DNA of 26,062 nt from D37C17 sp964551815 (GTDB lineage Bacteria > Fidelibacterota > Marinisomatia > SCGC-AAA003-L08 > D37C17), in contig CAZKEL010000035.1 in assembly GCA_964551815.1 (NCBI GenBank), forward strand, positions 1-26,062, written 5' to 3'. The notes below the pieces were generated by a model that ran no database searches, was not told where the DNA came from, and saw only the letters and a program-made list of their open reading frames with translations. The stretch's first letter is position 1. Each line of letters starts with the position of its first letter. This document shows, one piece after another, positions 1-8,195 of the stretch. Both the position numbers and the translations under genes were made by a program.

Positions 1-1636
1 TCACTGTCTCTCCATGCATGGAAGTTTCATAACAATATTCTCCCTGTTCCAGATCGGCAGGGCATTGGATATCCTGCAGGGTAATAGGTTCAGAAATGGT
101 AATGGTAATTTCATCTGTGGCTTCGTTAAAGTCATTATCAAAAACAGATAACTTAAAAACCAGATCACCGGCACCAGAAGGAGCAGTAAAAGAAGTTACG
201 GCAGCCTCTTCATCTGAAAGAGTTACTGTGGTTCCAGATAACTGTGTCCATTCATAGGCAATGATACTTCCATTGGGGTCAGAACTTGCTGTACCATCTA
301 AAGTAACATAAGAACCGGGTACCACAACCTGATCACCGCCTGCATTAGCAACAGGTTGAGTAGAGTCCAGAGTAATATCACTCATAGTACGGGGGAGTAC
401 CCCAAAAGAACTATAAGCATAATCCACAACCCCTATAATGGCATCAAATTGCTGACCAGTTGTTGGATTAATCCACTCTCCGTCAAACATGGCATCATCA
501 ATTTGGCAGGCACCGCTGCCATCATCCACATACCATTCACCATATTCATTTACTTCCTGGGTGACGGTAACATTGTTAAGCCGTACCAGCATGCCTTCTA
601 ACCCTTCACTGGTAGCAGAGCAGGAATTTAAGTCCCCGGTACTCACATTTTTTGCGGTAACAGCATTACCGCTAGAGTTCACAGCATAAGAAGTAATAGC
701 AGTTAATTCGGTAAAACTGTAATACTCTGATACTTGGGCCGTAACGGTAATTGCATCCCCCAACACAGGTGACCAGGCATTATCAAACACATAGATTCCT
801 GCATAGGTATCATAGGCGAAATCCTGAAGATAGAAATTGGGGCTGGTTCCCGGTTTTACTGCAGTAATAACTCCGGAAGTGGTCACATATTGTTGATCAT
901 AAGTGGATTCATAACAATAATCTCCCTGCACATCTGTATATTGAATGTCAAAAATAGAAATTTCGGAAGCATACTCACAACAGCTATTGTCTCCGTTACA
1001 GGGAGCAGTAGCGCTGGGATTATAATTAGCAGCGGTGGGGTCGGTACAACCTTCTACATCTCCCAGTTCAGAATGAGAGCCTAAATAGTCAAAAGTATTT
1101 TGATCAAACACCACCCTTTCAGAGTTGTTTCCATCAGTCCCTGCAGAGGATGCCCAATCGATATTCCCTTGGGTAACGGACATTTTCCGAACAAGGGTAT
1201 GTTCTTTGGTTCCATTGGTGACACCGGCTACATCCCAGGCGGTTCCCGGGTCATCGCCTTCTTCTCCTATGGCATCAATGAGGGTACCGTTTAAGGCAAG
1301 CCCAACTGCATCATCACCATTGTAATAGGTTATGTCTGTTCCTAACACATCACAAGGGGCAGAATATTCATCTGCTATCTGGGAATTACAGATTACAAAT
1401 ACATCACCTGCTGCAATGGTATAACCGGCAAGGTCAACTGCATTACCTGCTCCTTCTGCCCAATCACCTCCGTTGGCAATACGCCAAAGTTGGTAACCGG
1501 TTAGATCAACTGTGCTTCCTGTTGGATTATAAACTTCAAGAGCTTTGTTATTACTGCTGCCTTCAATATATTCTGAAATGAATAATTGCTGGCCAAACGA
1601 CATTGCTGTCAATAGACATAGATATAGGTATTTCAT
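1..1636 (-). CDS. Secreted lamin-tail / OB-fold / PKD multidomain protein (C-terminus outside window)
   Basis: The frame is open from 1636 to the left edge, giving 545 residues without a stop. A signal peptide (MKYLYLCLLTAMSFG) is followed by a lamin-tail domain (about 15-150, FISEYIEGSSNNKALEVYNP). A GCTDPTAANYNP motif with extra cysteines lies at about 196-222. Next comes an OB-fold-like segment containing QGDYCYES (YCYE starts at residue 240), then a PKD/REJ-like Ig domain (about 427-513, with GGDQVVVPGSYVTLDGTASS). A second QGEYCYET starts near 532, so the OB-like unit appears to repeat beyond the edge. In known families, lamin tail plus OB-fold occurs in extracellular nucleases of the ExeM kind and in adhesin-like surface proteins. 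No nuclease domain is visible here. The ATG at 1636 has GGAGA just upstream; an in-frame ATG at 1648 is an alternative. A T9SS sorting domain could lie past the edge, but this is inference. Confidence 0.85.
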   Translation of the reverse strand, partial: MKYLYLCLLTAMSFGQQLFISEYIEGSSNNKALEVYNPTGSTVDLTGYQLWRIANGGDWAEGAGNAVDLAGYTIAAGDVFVICNSQIADEYSAPCDVLGTDITYYNGDDAVGLALNGTLIDAIGEEGDDPGTAWDVAGVTNGTKEHTLVRKMSVTQGNIDWASSAGTDGNNSERVVFDQNTFDYLGSHSELGDVEGCTDPTAANYNPSATAPCNGDNSCCEYASEISIFDIQYTDVQGDYCYESTYDQQYVTTSGVITAVKPGTSPNFYLQDFAYDTYAGIYVFDNAWSPVLGDAITVTAQVSEYYSFTELTAITSYAVNSSGNAVTAKNVSTGDLNSCSATSEGLEGMLVRLNNVTVTQEVNEYGEWYVDDGSGACQIDDAMFDGEWINPTTGQQFDAIIGVVDYAYSSFGVLPRTMSDITLDSTQPVANAGGDQVVVPGSYVTLDGTASSDPNGSIIAYEWTQLSGTTVTLSDEEAAVTSFTAPSGAGDLVFKLSVFDNDFNEATDEITITISEPITLQDIQCPADLEQGEYCYETSMHGETV

Positions 1637-1731
1637 AGATTTCTCCATTAAAAGGTTTTTCCTCCGCCAAAAGGTCAGGTAGGAAATTTACGACGATAGA
1701 AACTCTCGATAAAAGACAGAATATAAAGACA

Positions 1732-1737
1732 ATTATA
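1732..1737 (-). promoter_or_regulatory. Possible -10 box (TATAAT) for the lamin-tail gene
   Basis: The 121-nt gap after recA holds a perfect TATAAT on the minus strand, about 96 nt before the ATG at 1636. No convincing -35 lies at the right distance. A second weak pair (CTGAAA, 17 nt, TATATT) lies just downstream. I saw no hairpin plus T-run after recA, so readthrough from recA is equally possible. Confidence 0.2.
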
Positions 1738-1769
1738 TCTTTTTTCAGGGACAGTTATGGCAGAATCAG

Positions 1770-2771
1770 TTAATTTTCAACTTCAATTCCCATAAATGCT
1801 TTCACCGCTGCTTCAATTTCTGTTTCCACTTTTTCATTTTCTTTCAGATAGCGTTTTGCATTTTCTCTGCCCTGTCCAATTTTCTCATTATTAAAGGAAA
1901 ACCACGCACCGGTTTTATTTACAACTTCAGCCTGAACGGCTAAGTCTAACAAATCTCCTTCGAAGGAAATTCCCTCTCCGTACATGATATCAAATTCTGT
2001 ATTCTTAAATGGAGGTGCAACCTTGTTTTTTACGACCTTTACTCTGGTACGGTTTCCAATGACTGAATCTCCATCTTTAATTTGAGCAATACGGCGGATA
2101 TCCAACCGCAGAGAGGAATAAAATTTGAGAGCGTTACCTCCCGTGGTAGTTTCAGGGCTGCCAAACATAACTCCGATTTTATGTCTGATCTGATTAATAA
2201 AAATGACAGCCGTTCTGGATTTTGATACCGTTCCTGTTAATTTTCTCAATGCCTGAGACATAAGCCGTGCCTGCAACCCCACATGGGTGTCCCCCATATC
2301 ACCATCCAACTCTGCTTTGGGTACCAAGGCAGCTACAGAATCAATGACAATCACATCAAGTGCACCGCTGCGAACCAGTGTTTCTGCAATATCCAATGCC
2401 TGCTCACCAGTATCCGGCTGGGATATCAATAATTTTTCTGTATCAACACCCAGTTTTTTGGCATATTCAGGGTCTAAGGCATGTTCTGCATCAATGAATG
2501 CTGCGTAGCCACCTGCTTTTTGTGCTTCAGCTACAATGTGCAGGGTTAAAGTAGTTTTACCAGATGACTCCGGACCATAAATTTCGATAATCCTCCCCCG
2601 TGGTACACCACCAATTCCGATGGCAGCATCTAAGGAAATAGAACCAGTTGAAATGGAGTCTAGTTTTATTATAGGGTGTTCACCCATGCGCATGATAGCT
2701 CCGGAGCCGAATTGTTTTTCAATTTGAGAAATGGCTAAGTCTAATGTTTTGTCTTTTTGCTGTATATCCAT
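1770..2771 (-). CDS. recA: RecA recombinase
   Basis: This is the DNA-dependent ATPase that forms filaments on single-stranded DNA, catalyses strand exchange and triggers LexA-type self-cleavage. At 333 aa it is slightly shorter than E. coli RecA, mainly from a short C-terminal tail. Walker A GPESSGKT is at 66-73, Walker B VIVIDS near 140, loop L1 (ELDGDMGDTHVG) follows, and the signature NQIRHKIGVMFGSPETTTGG with KFYSSLRLDIRR is intact. A His sits where E. coli RecA has Met (IRMKIG). The ATG is preceded by AAGGAG about 11 nt upstream. It starts 18 nt after the thpR stop and closes the dnaX-to-recA gene train. I saw no SOS box next to it, so regulation is unclear. Confidence 0.98.
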   Translation of the reverse strand: MDIQQKDKTLDLAISQIEKQFGSGAIMRMGEHPIIKLDSISTGSISLDAAIGIGGVPRGRIIEIYGPESSGKTTLTLHIVAEAQKAGGYAAFIDAEHALDPEYAKKLGVDTEKLLISQPDTGEQALDIAETLVRSGALDVIVIDSVAALVPKAELDGDMGDTHVGLQARLMSQALRKLTGTVSKSRTAVIFINQIRHKIGVMFGSPETTTGGNALKFYSSLRLDIRRIAQIKDGDSVIGNRTRVKVVKNKVAPPFKNTEFDIMYGEGISFEGDLLDLAVQAEVVNKTGAWFSFNNEKIGQGRENAKRYLKENEKVETEIEAAVKAFMGIEVEN

Positions 2772-2789
2772 GGAATTATCCTCTCCTTA

Positions 2790-3353
2790 TCAGTTTAAAG
2801 GGAACTCGTTTAGTACAGTGTATTGAGAACCACCTGGCATCAATTCACTCTCATACAAATTGATTGAATTAATCATAAATTCAACGGGTGAATATACAAT
2901 GTTCAAAAAAGGTAAAGCATCAATTTTCCCAGGGTTCCCTTTTGTTCTTGCAATCGTAATGTGTGGTGAAAATTTTGTTTTTCGCCCTGTTTCTTTAAAG
3001 GTGGCTGTTGCATGATTGACCTCAAGATGTAATTTTTCCAATGCAGTGTTTCCTTTCCCTGTCCCTAACCAGAAAATTTTGGGGGCAGATGGAACGGGAA
3101 ATACACCGCTTCCTATAATTTCTAAGGGGAAGTATCCGGATTTTAGGGATGAGTCTAATTTTTCACATAATTCTTGAATCTGTGAAACGGGAACTGAACC
3201 AAGAAAGGAAAGCGTTATATGCAGATTTTTCTCAGGCAGCCACCGAAGGGAGTCGTTGAAAGGCTGCAGGCATTCCTTTATTACTGGTAGGAGTTTATGA
3301 ATTTCTCTTGGAACAGGGATACCTACAAACACCCTCTTTGAGTTATCAATCAT
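2790..3353 (-). CDS. thpR: RNA 2',3'-cyclic phosphodiesterase (2H family, LigT-like)
   Basis: This 187-aa member of the 2H phosphoesterase superfamily is full length for the family. Both catalytic HxTx motifs are present: LHITLSFLG (H45, T47) and PHITIARTK (H131, T133). The core RWLPEKNLHITL context is typical of bacterial ThpR/LigT, which opens 2',3'-cyclic phosphates on RNA ends. The cellular substrate in this organism is not known. Its ATG overlaps the end of cinA by 8 nt and recA begins 18 nt after its stop. A cinA-thpR-recA order is common in bacteria, which supports the assignment and suggests co-transcription. Confidence 0.93.
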   Translation of the reverse strand: MIDNSKRVFVGIPVPREIHKLLPVIKECLQPFNDSLRWLPEKNLHITLSFLGSVPVSQIQELCEKLDSSLKSGYFPLEIIGSGVFPVPSAPKIFWLGTGKGNTALEKLHLEVNHATATFKETGRKTKFSPHITIARTKGNPGKIDALPFLNIVYSPVEFMINSINLYESELMPGGSQYTVLNEFPLN

Positions 3354-4566
3354 TTAATGAAAGCCGGGTAATGTTCAGGGCGGCTGTTGCCGTCATTTCT
3401 CTGTGAATTTTCCTGCCAAAATTTAGATTATACTTCTTAACTTTAGATAAATACGGAGTAATAATGGCGATATACACTAAACCAACAGGCTTCAGTTCAG
3501 TACCACCTGAAGGACCGGAAATGCCAGTGGTTGCAAGCCCTATATCAGTACCAAATTTCTCACGAATCCCCTTTGCCATTTCCAACGCAACCTCTTCACT
3601 GACTGCGCCACATTTATCCAAAGTTTCTGCCGATACTCCCAATACCGTCTGTTTCACAGCATTTGAATAAGCCGTAACCGTTCCTGCAAAGTAGCTTGAA
3701 CTGCCATCCACATCAGTGAGACGTTTGCCGATAAGCCCGCCTGTGCAGGATTCTGCAGTTGCAATGGTAAGATTCTTCTTCTGTAAAATCTGTCCCAGCA
3801 CCCCTTCCAATTTTTCCTCATTTAGTCCAAAAGCAAAAGGAGCCATTGCTTTGGAAAATTTTTCTGTTACCAGAGACAAATCAGCAGAGTTATCTAACTG
3901 ATTAATGCGAAATGATACCCCGGTATAATGAGGAAGAAAAGCAAACTTAAAGGAGTTTTTGTATTCCTCAATTAATGACTGAACCTGTTCTGCCAATTTA
4001 CTTTCCATTACTCCTGCTGTATTAATGGTGACCTGCCTTGGCAGCGGGGTTTTTGTAAAATAATTGGGAATGATATGATTTTCTACCATTGCCCTCATTT
4101 CACCGGGAACACCGGGCATGATAAAAATATGGGTGTCCTCTTTGTAATAATGTAATCCTAACGCCGACCCCTTTTCATTTGGTATGGGATCAGCCTGCTT
4201 TAAAACCATTGCCTGCGTTTTATTATTAGCAGGCATTTTTTTTATTCGTTTTTCAAAGCGGTTTTTTAGCAGTTGATAATATTCTTCATCTAAATAGTAC
4301 TCATCGTTAAATAATTGGCGGAAGGCTTCTTTGGTGATATCATCATGGGTAGGACCTAAGCCTCCGGTAACAAATAAAAAGTCAATTTGGCAGTCAATGA
4401 GATGCTGTACCTGGGTTTTAATGGAACTTAAATCATCACCAACGGAAATTTTCCCACTGATTTGAATGTCATAAGGCAGCAATGTCTGACCCAACCAAGA
4501 GGAGTTGGTATCAACGGTGAATCCTTGTAACAATTCATCACCGATGGTAAGAATAGCAGCATTCAA
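3346..4566 (-). CDS. cinA: CinA: nicotinamide-nucleotide amidase / ADP-ribose pyrophosphatase-type protein
   Basis: The 406-aa protein has the usual two-domain layout. The N-terminal MoaB/MogA-like domain (about 1-170) carries ILTIGDELLQGFTVDTNSSW and VTGGLGPTHDD. The C-terminal PncC amidohydrolase domain (about 255-404) carries TAESCTGG, with S273 the expected catalytic serine, and TTGISGPSGG. The family deamidates nicotinamide mononucleotide and cleaves ADP-ribose; the older name reflects competence induction in Gram-positives. The start codon is TTG at 4566, overlapping the pgpA stop as TTGA. A nearby ATG at 4562 is out of frame, and the TTG gives the expected NAAILTIGDE start. There is no clear SD, consistent with translational coupling to pgpA. 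Confidence 0.95.
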   Translation of the reverse strand: MNAAILTIGDELLQGFTVDTNSSWLGQTLLPYDIQISGKISVGDDLSSIKTQVQHLIDCQIDFLFVTGGLGPTHDDITKEAFRQLFNDEYYLDEEYYQLLKNRFEKRIKKMPANNKTQAMVLKQADPIPNEKGSALGLHYYKEDTHIFIMPGVPGEMRAMVENHIIPNYFTKTPLPRQVTINTAGVMESKLAEQVQSLIEEYKNSFKFAFLPHYTGVSFRINQLDNSADLSLVTEKFSKAMAPFAFGLNEEKLEGVLGQILQKKNLTIATAESCTGGLIGKRLTDVDGSSSYFAGTVTAYSNAVKQTVLGVSAETLDKCGAVSEEVALEMAKGIREKFGTDIGLATTGISGPSGGTELKPVGLVYIAIITPYLSKVKKYNLNFGRKIHREMTATAALNITRLSLND

Positions 4567-5003
4567 ATGAGGGTTTGAATTCCGCTTATTAAAAAAAGAG
4601 TAAATAAACCGGCGAGGACATCATCTATCATGATTCCCCAACCACCAGGAAGTTTCTGAGAGCGGTGGATAAAGGATGGTTTTAATACATCGAAAATTCT
4701 AAATAAAATCAATGCCCCTGCATAAAGACCAAAGGAATGGGGCAGCATAAATAGGGCAATCCCCATACCTGCAGCTTCATCAATGACTACTTCTGACGGG
4801 TCATGATCCCCTTTTAACTCTGCTGCTTTCCCCGATGCCAAAACTCCAATAAGCAGGAGAAATACAATAACCACACCTTGAACTACCCAGTTTAAAGGAA
4901 GGAAATACCAGAGAATCAGGGTTACCAGACTGCCGGCTAATCCCGGTGCTATCGGTGCTTTACCAACGGAAAACAAAGTGGCAACCGTGTACCAGAGGTT
5001 CAT
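4563..5003 (-). CDS. pgpA: Phosphatidylglycerophosphatase A
   Basis: This 146-aa integral membrane phosphatase dephosphorylates phosphatidylglycerophosphate to phosphatidylglycerol. Family motifs are complete: GKAPIAPGLAGS (14-25), DPSEVVIDEAAGM (68-80) and FRIFDVLKPSFIHR with LPGGWGIMIDDVLAG (about 101-132). Three to four hydrophobic segments are visible. It lies directly downstream of pgsA, which makes its substrate, with an ATGA overlap, so the two steps of phosphatidylglycerol synthesis are translationally coupled. No SD is visible before the ATG. Confidence 0.96.
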   Translation of the reverse strand: MNLWYTVATLFSVGKAPIAPGLAGSLVTLILWYFLPLNWVVQGVVIVFLLLIGVLASGKAAELKGDHDPSEVVIDEAAGMGIALFMLPHSFGLYAGALILFRIFDVLKPSFIHRSQKLPGGWGIMIDDVLAGLFTLFLISGIQTLI

Positions 5004-5596
5004 CGGTTAAAGAAGAGATTCCCTAATGTTTTATAATTATGATAGAAATAGTGCAATCCGGTGTAAAAGGTTATAGCAGTGGTAAGCACCATTAATACAT
5101 ACAGTGTGGTAGAAACAGCAGTCAAATCAGGCAACTCTACCTGGTAGGATTTTAATATGAGAAAAATTAAAATGACCGTGATGGTGAGTATTTGCAACGA
5201 GGTTTTAAATTTCCCCAGTTTACTGGTGATCATAGTAACCCCTTTATATTCCATGAGGGTTCGTAAAATGGTAACTAATATATCCCGGAACGAAATGAGG
5301 ATGATCATCCAGAGTTTTACCGTTGTGGAAAGTACGGGTAGAAACATGAATCCATAAAAAGCTGAGAGTACCAGAAATTTATCAGCTAAGGGATCAAGAA
5401 AGGTTCCAAATTTTGATACATTATTATATTTCCGTGCTAAAATGCCGTCATAAGCATCAGTTACAGATGCCAAAATAAAAACAATTATGGCCAATAGTTT
5501 CCCATGGCTGAAATCTGCAAAAAGACAATATAGAAATACAGGAACCAGTAATATTCTGGTAAAGGTAAGAAAATTAGGCAGCCACCTGAAGTTCAT
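5000..5596 (-). CDS. pgsA: CDP-diacylglycerol-glycerol-3-phosphate 3-phosphatidyltransferase
   Basis: This 198-aa CDP-alcohol phosphatidyltransferase is the committed step to phosphatidylglycerol. The signature D-x2-DG-x2-AR-x8-G-x3-D-x3-D is intact (D47, D50, G51, A54, R55, G64, D68, D72), in TDAYDGILARKYNNVSKFG and the following FLDPLADK. About six hydrophobic helices are visible, and the N-terminal LPNFLTFTRILLVPVFL is typical of PgsA. The ATG is preceded by GGAAG and overlaps the recR stop as ATGA. Next to pgpA, PgsA is more likely than another family member such as phosphatidylserine synthase. Confidence 0.95.
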   Translation of the reverse strand: MNFRWLPNFLTFTRILLVPVFLYCLFADFSHGKLLAIIVFILASVTDAYDGILARKYNNVSKFGTFLDPLADKFLVLSAFYGFMFLPVLSTTVKLWMIILISFRDILVTILRTLMEYKGVTMITSKLGKFKTSLQILTITVILIFLILKSYQVELPDLTAVSTTLYVLMVLTTAITFYTGLHYFYHNYKTLGNLFFNR

Positions 5597-6195
5597 ACTT
5601 CTTCCGCCATTTCTACTCGATTATTAATGGATTTTGTAAGGGTAGCATCATCTACATATTCTAAATGGCCTCCTACAGGAAGCCCCCTTGCTAACCGGGT
5701 TATCTTTATGGGTAGATTCTGCAAAATTTGGGAAAGATACAAGGCAGTAGTATCTCCTTCAACACTGGCATCTGTGGCAATGATGACCTCCGACGCCTTT
5801 TCTGCTCTTTCAAGGAGGGAATCAATATTCAGGTTCTCCGGACCAATGCCGTCAAGAGGGGCTAATAATCCACCCAGAACATGATAAACTCCGCTAAAGC
5901 CTGTTTTTTCCAAGAGATAAATATCAGGCGGTTCTTCACAAACACAGAGAATAGAATTGTCCCTAGATTGGTCAGAACAAATTTCACATAAATTGTCCTC
6001 TGCAATATTATGGCAGGATGCACAGGTATTTATTTTACTTTTCACATCCAGCAATGCCTGTGCAAATGCTTCAATTTCAACAGAATTGGATTTTAAAACA
6101 TGCAATCCCAGCCGGTGTGCTGTCTTTTTTCCAATACCGGGAAATTTAGTAAAGGATTCAATCACTTTTACTAAGGTGGCAGGCAATCCTTTCAT
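5593..6195 (-). CDS. recR: Recombination mediator RecR
   Basis: The 200-aa protein is full length and acts with RecF and RecO to load RecA on gapped DNA. It has the N-terminal helix-hairpin-helix (FPGIGKKTAHRLG, 18-30), a C4 zinc finger (C58, C61, C70, C73) and a TOPRIM domain starting near LCVCEEPPDIYLLEKTG, with ATDASVEGDTTALYLSQ. The C-terminal RLARGLPVGGHLEYVDDATL is the classic RecR ending. It follows ybaB with a TAATG overlap. The ybaB-recR pair downstream of dnaX is a widespread arrangement. Confidence 0.97.
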   Translation of the reverse strand: MKGLPATLVKVIESFTKFPGIGKKTAHRLGLHVLKSNSVEIEAFAQALLDVKSKINTCASCHNIAEDNLCEICSDQSRDNSILCVCEEPPDIYLLEKTGFSGVYHVLGGLLAPLDGIGPENLNIDSLLERAEKASEVIIATDASVEGDTTALYLSQILQNLPIKITRLARGLPVGGHLEYVDDATLTKSINNRVEMAEEV

Positions 6196-6521
6196 TACAT
6201 CCCTGGAAGTTTCATTTTCCCCATCATGCCGCCAGTCACTGAATTCATTTTTTCTTCGGCTGCTTTCCCTGCGTTCTGCAAAGCCTGGTTTACTGCAGCC
6301 ATTATCATATCTTCTATCATTTCCTTATCTTCTTCCAGAATTTCAGGATCGATATCTAATGCCACCATTTCTTTATGGCCATTCACTTTGGCAGTAACCA
6401 TACCACCGCCAGCCTGACCTTCAATTTCAATTGCGTTTAACTCCGCCTGGGCTTTTTCCATCTGACTCTGTAATTCCTGAGCCTTCTTTATCATTTTTGC
6501 CATTCCGCCTTTTGGTATCAT
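6195..6521 (-). CDS. ybaB: YbaB/EbfC nucleoid-associated DNA-binding protein
   Basis: This 108-aa small DNA-binding protein forms tweezer-like dimers and coats the nucleoid in other bacteria. It has the conserved helix MIKKAQELQSQMEKAQAEL, the QAGGGMVTAKVNGHKEM segment and the DPEILEEDKEMIEDMIMAA helix. The C-terminus is Met/Gly-rich (SVTGGMMGKMKLPGM). AGGAGA lies 6-7 nt before the ATG. The gene sits 8 nt after dnaX and shares a TAATG overlap with recR. EbfC is an equivalent name. Confidence 0.95.
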   Translation of the reverse strand: MIPKGGMAKMIKKAQELQSQMEKAQAELNAIEIEGQAGGGMVTAKVNGHKEMVALDIDPEILEEDKEMIEDMIMAAVNQALQNAGKAAEEKMNSVTGGMMGKMKLPGM

Positions 6522-6529
6522 CTTGTCTC

Positions 6530-8182
6530 CTATCTGATTATTTCACCTTCAAATGTTTCTATTACCTGTGTAAATAAGGGATGTTCCGAACTTTCAGGTT
6601 TTTTCTTTTCAGTTTTAATTGCACTGCTTTCTTCAATGTGGAACTTTACTTTGAAATTCTGTTTAAAATATTCCGTTAAAACGGACTCAATTAAAGAAGT
6701 ATCCTTCTCTAAAGTTTTTACATGAAAGCGATGTCCGTTAATGATTTCAATATGGAGGATAGTATCTTCAAATGCCTTTAAATGTGCTTCTTCAAGAAAA
6801 TGAGCAATCTTTGAATTCTTTTCCTCCAGAGATTTCATGATAGTTTGCCATGCCTGCCTGATATCTTCTAAGCGGGGAGTTTGTTTTGTATTTAGTTCAG
6901 TTTTAGATTCCTGCTCTACCGGTGGCTTTTCAATTGGTTGCTGGGGTGGTTCACTGGTTTCCGCCTTTTCAGGTGCAGGATTCTTGGGAGGAATTGATTT
7001 TGTAGCAGGAGTCGGTTCAGAAATGCTTGATACCTTTGATACAGGCTTTTTGACCTGGATATTTGGAGGAGAATTCCCTGATAATACCTGTGAAATGTGG
7101 ATACTTGAATCCAGCAGGGCAAATTTTATGAAAAGTGCTTCCAGAGAAATGAGAGGTTGCTGCATAAATTTCAGGTTTGATTCATATTGCAAGGATAAGT
7201 CCAGCATCCTCAAAAAGTCGGTATTACTCAGAGTACAATGATTTTCCAACCATTCTACACTTTGTTTGGAAAAATGACTTTGGGGAACACCGGAAATATG
7301 CAGCATACAATTTCTGAAAAATTCATTTAATCCTGAAATGAGGTCAGAGATGGCAACACCCTCACTCACCAAATTGTTCAGGCTCATAATTAGAGTTTTA
7401 CTATCATGGTTTTGAATCTGCTGCAGAAAATCTAAAAATACATTTTCATCAATAACTCCCAGAACATCCCGAACGGTATCCAGATCAAGTCCATCTTCAG
7501 CATAAGCAATGATTTGATCTAAAAGACTCAGGGCATCCCGAAGACTGCCTCCGCCTTTTTGGGCGATAAGTTTTATACTTTCAGGATCAAACTTCTGATT
7601 TTCACTTTCCAATATTTTTTGGAGAAATGCTTCAATTTCATTTTGAGCAATGGATTTAAAATCGAATCGTTGGGTTCTGGATAAAATAGTGGCAGGAACT
7701 TTATGGGAATCTGTGGTTGCCATTATGAAAATCACATGGGGTGGTGGCTCTTCCAGAGTTTTTAGTAAAGCATTGAAGGCAGGGCCAGTGAGCATATGTA
7801 CTTCATCAATAACATATATTCTATATTTCCCTTTGCCGGGGGGATATTTTACTGCTTCCCTTAATTCTCTGATTTCATCAATCCCGCGGTTGGAGGCACC
7901 ATCTAATTCCTGCACATCCAGGCTGCTGCCCTGTGTTATTTCCACACAGGTGGAACAGGTACTACAGGGATTATTATCCTGTACCTGTTCACAGTTGAGG
8001 ACTTTGGCAAGAATTCGGGCTGTAGTCGTCTTCCCCACTCCTCTGGGACCTGCAAAAATATACCCGTGTGCAACTCTGTCCATGCTCATTGCATTTTGCA
8101 ATGTACGGGTTACATGGATCTGTCCCACCACTTCATCAAAGCGTTGGGGTCTCCATTTTCGTGATAATACCTGATAACTCAT
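6530..8182 (-). CDS. dnaX: DNA polymerase III subunit gamma/tau
   Basis: This is the AAA+ clamp-loader subunit, 550 aa. Walker A GPRGVGKTTT is at 45-54. A zinc module has C64, C73, C76 and C79. Walker B is VIDEVHM (124-130), sensor 1 is MATT (154-157) and the arginine-finger region reads LSRTQRFDF (168-176). Domain III is followed by a Pro/Lys/Glu-rich linker (about 370-450) and a C-terminal tau-like domain (EDIRQAWQTIMKSL onward). MSYQVLSRKWRPQ is the standard family N-terminus, so the ATG at 8182 is secure although nothing like an SD precedes it. The SRP RNA T-run ends 5 nt before the ATG. A C-AAA-AAG site at 7052-7046 could allow a -1 shift to a gamma-like product. Confidence 0.97.
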   Translation of the reverse strand: MSYQVLSRKWRPQRFDEVVGQIHVTRTLQNAMSMDRVAHGYIFAGPRGVGKTTTARILAKVLNCEQVQDNNPCSTCSTCVEITQGSSLDVQELDGASNRGIDEIRELREAVKYPPGKGKYRIYVIDEVHMLTGPAFNALLKTLEEPPPHVIFIMATTDSHKVPATILSRTQRFDFKSIAQNEIEAFLQKILESENQKFDPESIKLIAQKGGGSLRDALSLLDQIIAYAEDGLDLDTVRDVLGVIDENVFLDFLQQIQNHDSKTLIMSLNNLVSEGVAISDLISGLNEFFRNCMLHISGVPQSHFSKQSVEWLENHCTLSNTDFLRMLDLSLQYESNLKFMQQPLISLEALFIKFALLDSSIHISQVLSGNSPPNIQVKKPVSKVSSISEPTPATKSIPPKNPAPEKAETSEPPQQPIEKPPVEQESKTELNTKQTPRLEDIRQAWQTIMKSLEEKNSKIAHFLEEAHLKAFEDTILHIEIINGHRFHVKTLEKDTSLIESVLTEYFKQNFKVKFHIEESSAIKTEKKKPESSEHPLFTQVIETFEGEIIR

Positions 8183-8195
8183 AGAATAAAAAAGA

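Noticed and set aside
356..1325. Several 61-81-aa plus-strand open frames at the left edge
   Set aside because: All are shadows of the long minus-strand lamin-tail gene, which is open through the whole stretch.
5957..6397. 146-aa plus-strand open frame across recR and ybaB
   Set aside because: Antisense to two well-supported genes and without any conserved motif.
6614..6632. A-rich run near the dnaX 3' end as a frameshift site
   Set aside because: It lies only about 20 codons from the stop, so a slip there would not give a gamma-like product.
6837..7241. 134-aa plus-strand open frame antisense to the dnaX linker
   Set aside because: Arises from the low-complexity Pro/Lys/Glu linker read backwards; no SD or family similarity.
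7650..8174. 174-aa plus-strand open frame antisense to dnaX
   Set aside because: It is a mirror of the highly conserved dnaX ATPase region; no signal or domain, and unlikely composition.
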